The notes beneath the pieces were generated by a model. The model was not told where the DNA came from. It saw nothing but the letters and a program-made list of their open reading frames with translations, and searched no databases. A DNA stretch of 6,096 nt from Phycisphaerae bacterium (GTDB lineage Bacteria; Planctomycetota; Phycisphaerae; UBA1845). The DNA lies in contig BQJS01000242.1 of assembly GCA_021604825.1 (NCBI GenBank), positions 1 to 6,096 of the forward strand. Reading direction: 5' to 3'. Positions 6,031 to 6,096 of the stretch are shown here, piece by piece. Position 1 is the first letter of the stretch, and each line of letters starts with the position of its first letter. The translations under genes and the position numbers were made by a program.

Positions 6031-6096
6031 TTTCCACAACCTCGACCATCCCCGCAACGACACCTGCGACATCGCGCATCAGCGCCGACGATGCCT
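6027..6096 (+). CDS. Start of the next gene, possibly mqnC; cut by the right edge
   Basis: Twenty-three codons are present before the window ends. The ATG overlaps the mqnA stop as ATGA, and AGGAG (6011-6015) lies eleven bases upstream, so this is a translationally coupled operon partner. The first 16 residues are rich in Thr, Ser and Pro and look unstructured. They are followed by RISADDA, which resembles the opening of MqnC and MqnE, where a motif such as R-[LI]-[ST]-x-[ED]-[ED]-[AG] starts the first helix before the radical SAM domain. MqnC (cyclic dehypoxanthine futalosine synthase) is a frequent neighbour of mqnA. The radical SAM cysteine motif lies beyond the window, so the identity is inferred from context and a seven-residue match. 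Confidence 0.7.
   Translation, partial: MISTTSTIPATTPATSRISADDA

Overview
The window looks like chromosomal sequence from a free-living Gram-negative bacterium, most likely a member of the Planctomycetota. This is inferred from four things together: menaquinone synthesis by the futalosine route (MqnA), a LeuT-type sodium symporter paired with a tiny membrane protein, a PMT-family glycosyltransferase with a GDHE-type first loop, and mostly weak Shine-Dalgarno sites. No rRNA or other taxonomic marker is present, so the assignment is tentative. The DNA is moderately GC-rich and gene-dense, and the longest gap between genes is about 270 bases.

Layout. Bases 1-50 (minus) are the first codons of a secreted or lipid-anchored protein that runs off the left edge. 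Bases 176-1963 (minus) encode a 595-residue polytopic PMT/ArnT-like glycosyltransferase starting at GTG. A 227-base divergent promoter region (1964-2190) follows, with a dyad and short repeated heptamers. Bases 2191-3981 (plus) encode a LeuT-like neurotransmitter:sodium symporter (NSS) family transporter. A 74-residue one-helix protein (3985-4209) follows after 3 bases and is probably its small accessory subunit. A 71-base nested palindrome (4212-4282) separates this pair from a convergent gene for an unrecognised 215-residue lipoprotein (4309-4956, minus). A second divergent region (4957-5223) carries a consensus -10 box, a GC-rich dyad and a compact palindrome. Bases 5224-6030 (plus) encode MqnA, chorismate dehydratase. 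Its stop overlaps the start of the next gene by four bases; that gene is cut by the right edge and may be mqnC.

How the genes work together. Two functional units are clear. The transporter and its small partner form a tightly coupled two-gene operon for sodium-driven uptake of an amino acid or similar amine. mqnA and the following gene form the start of a menaquinone operon. The glycosyltransferase and the left-edge gene share a strand and could be co-transcribed, but no functional link can be shown. The lipoprotein is alone on its strand here, diverging from mqnA.

I see no defence system, mobile element with a transposase, CRISPR array or RNA gene. The less ordinary features are the transporter's long hydrophilic insertion before its last helix, its small partner with a possible cleavable N-terminus, the nested palindromic repeat, and the unknown lipoprotein.
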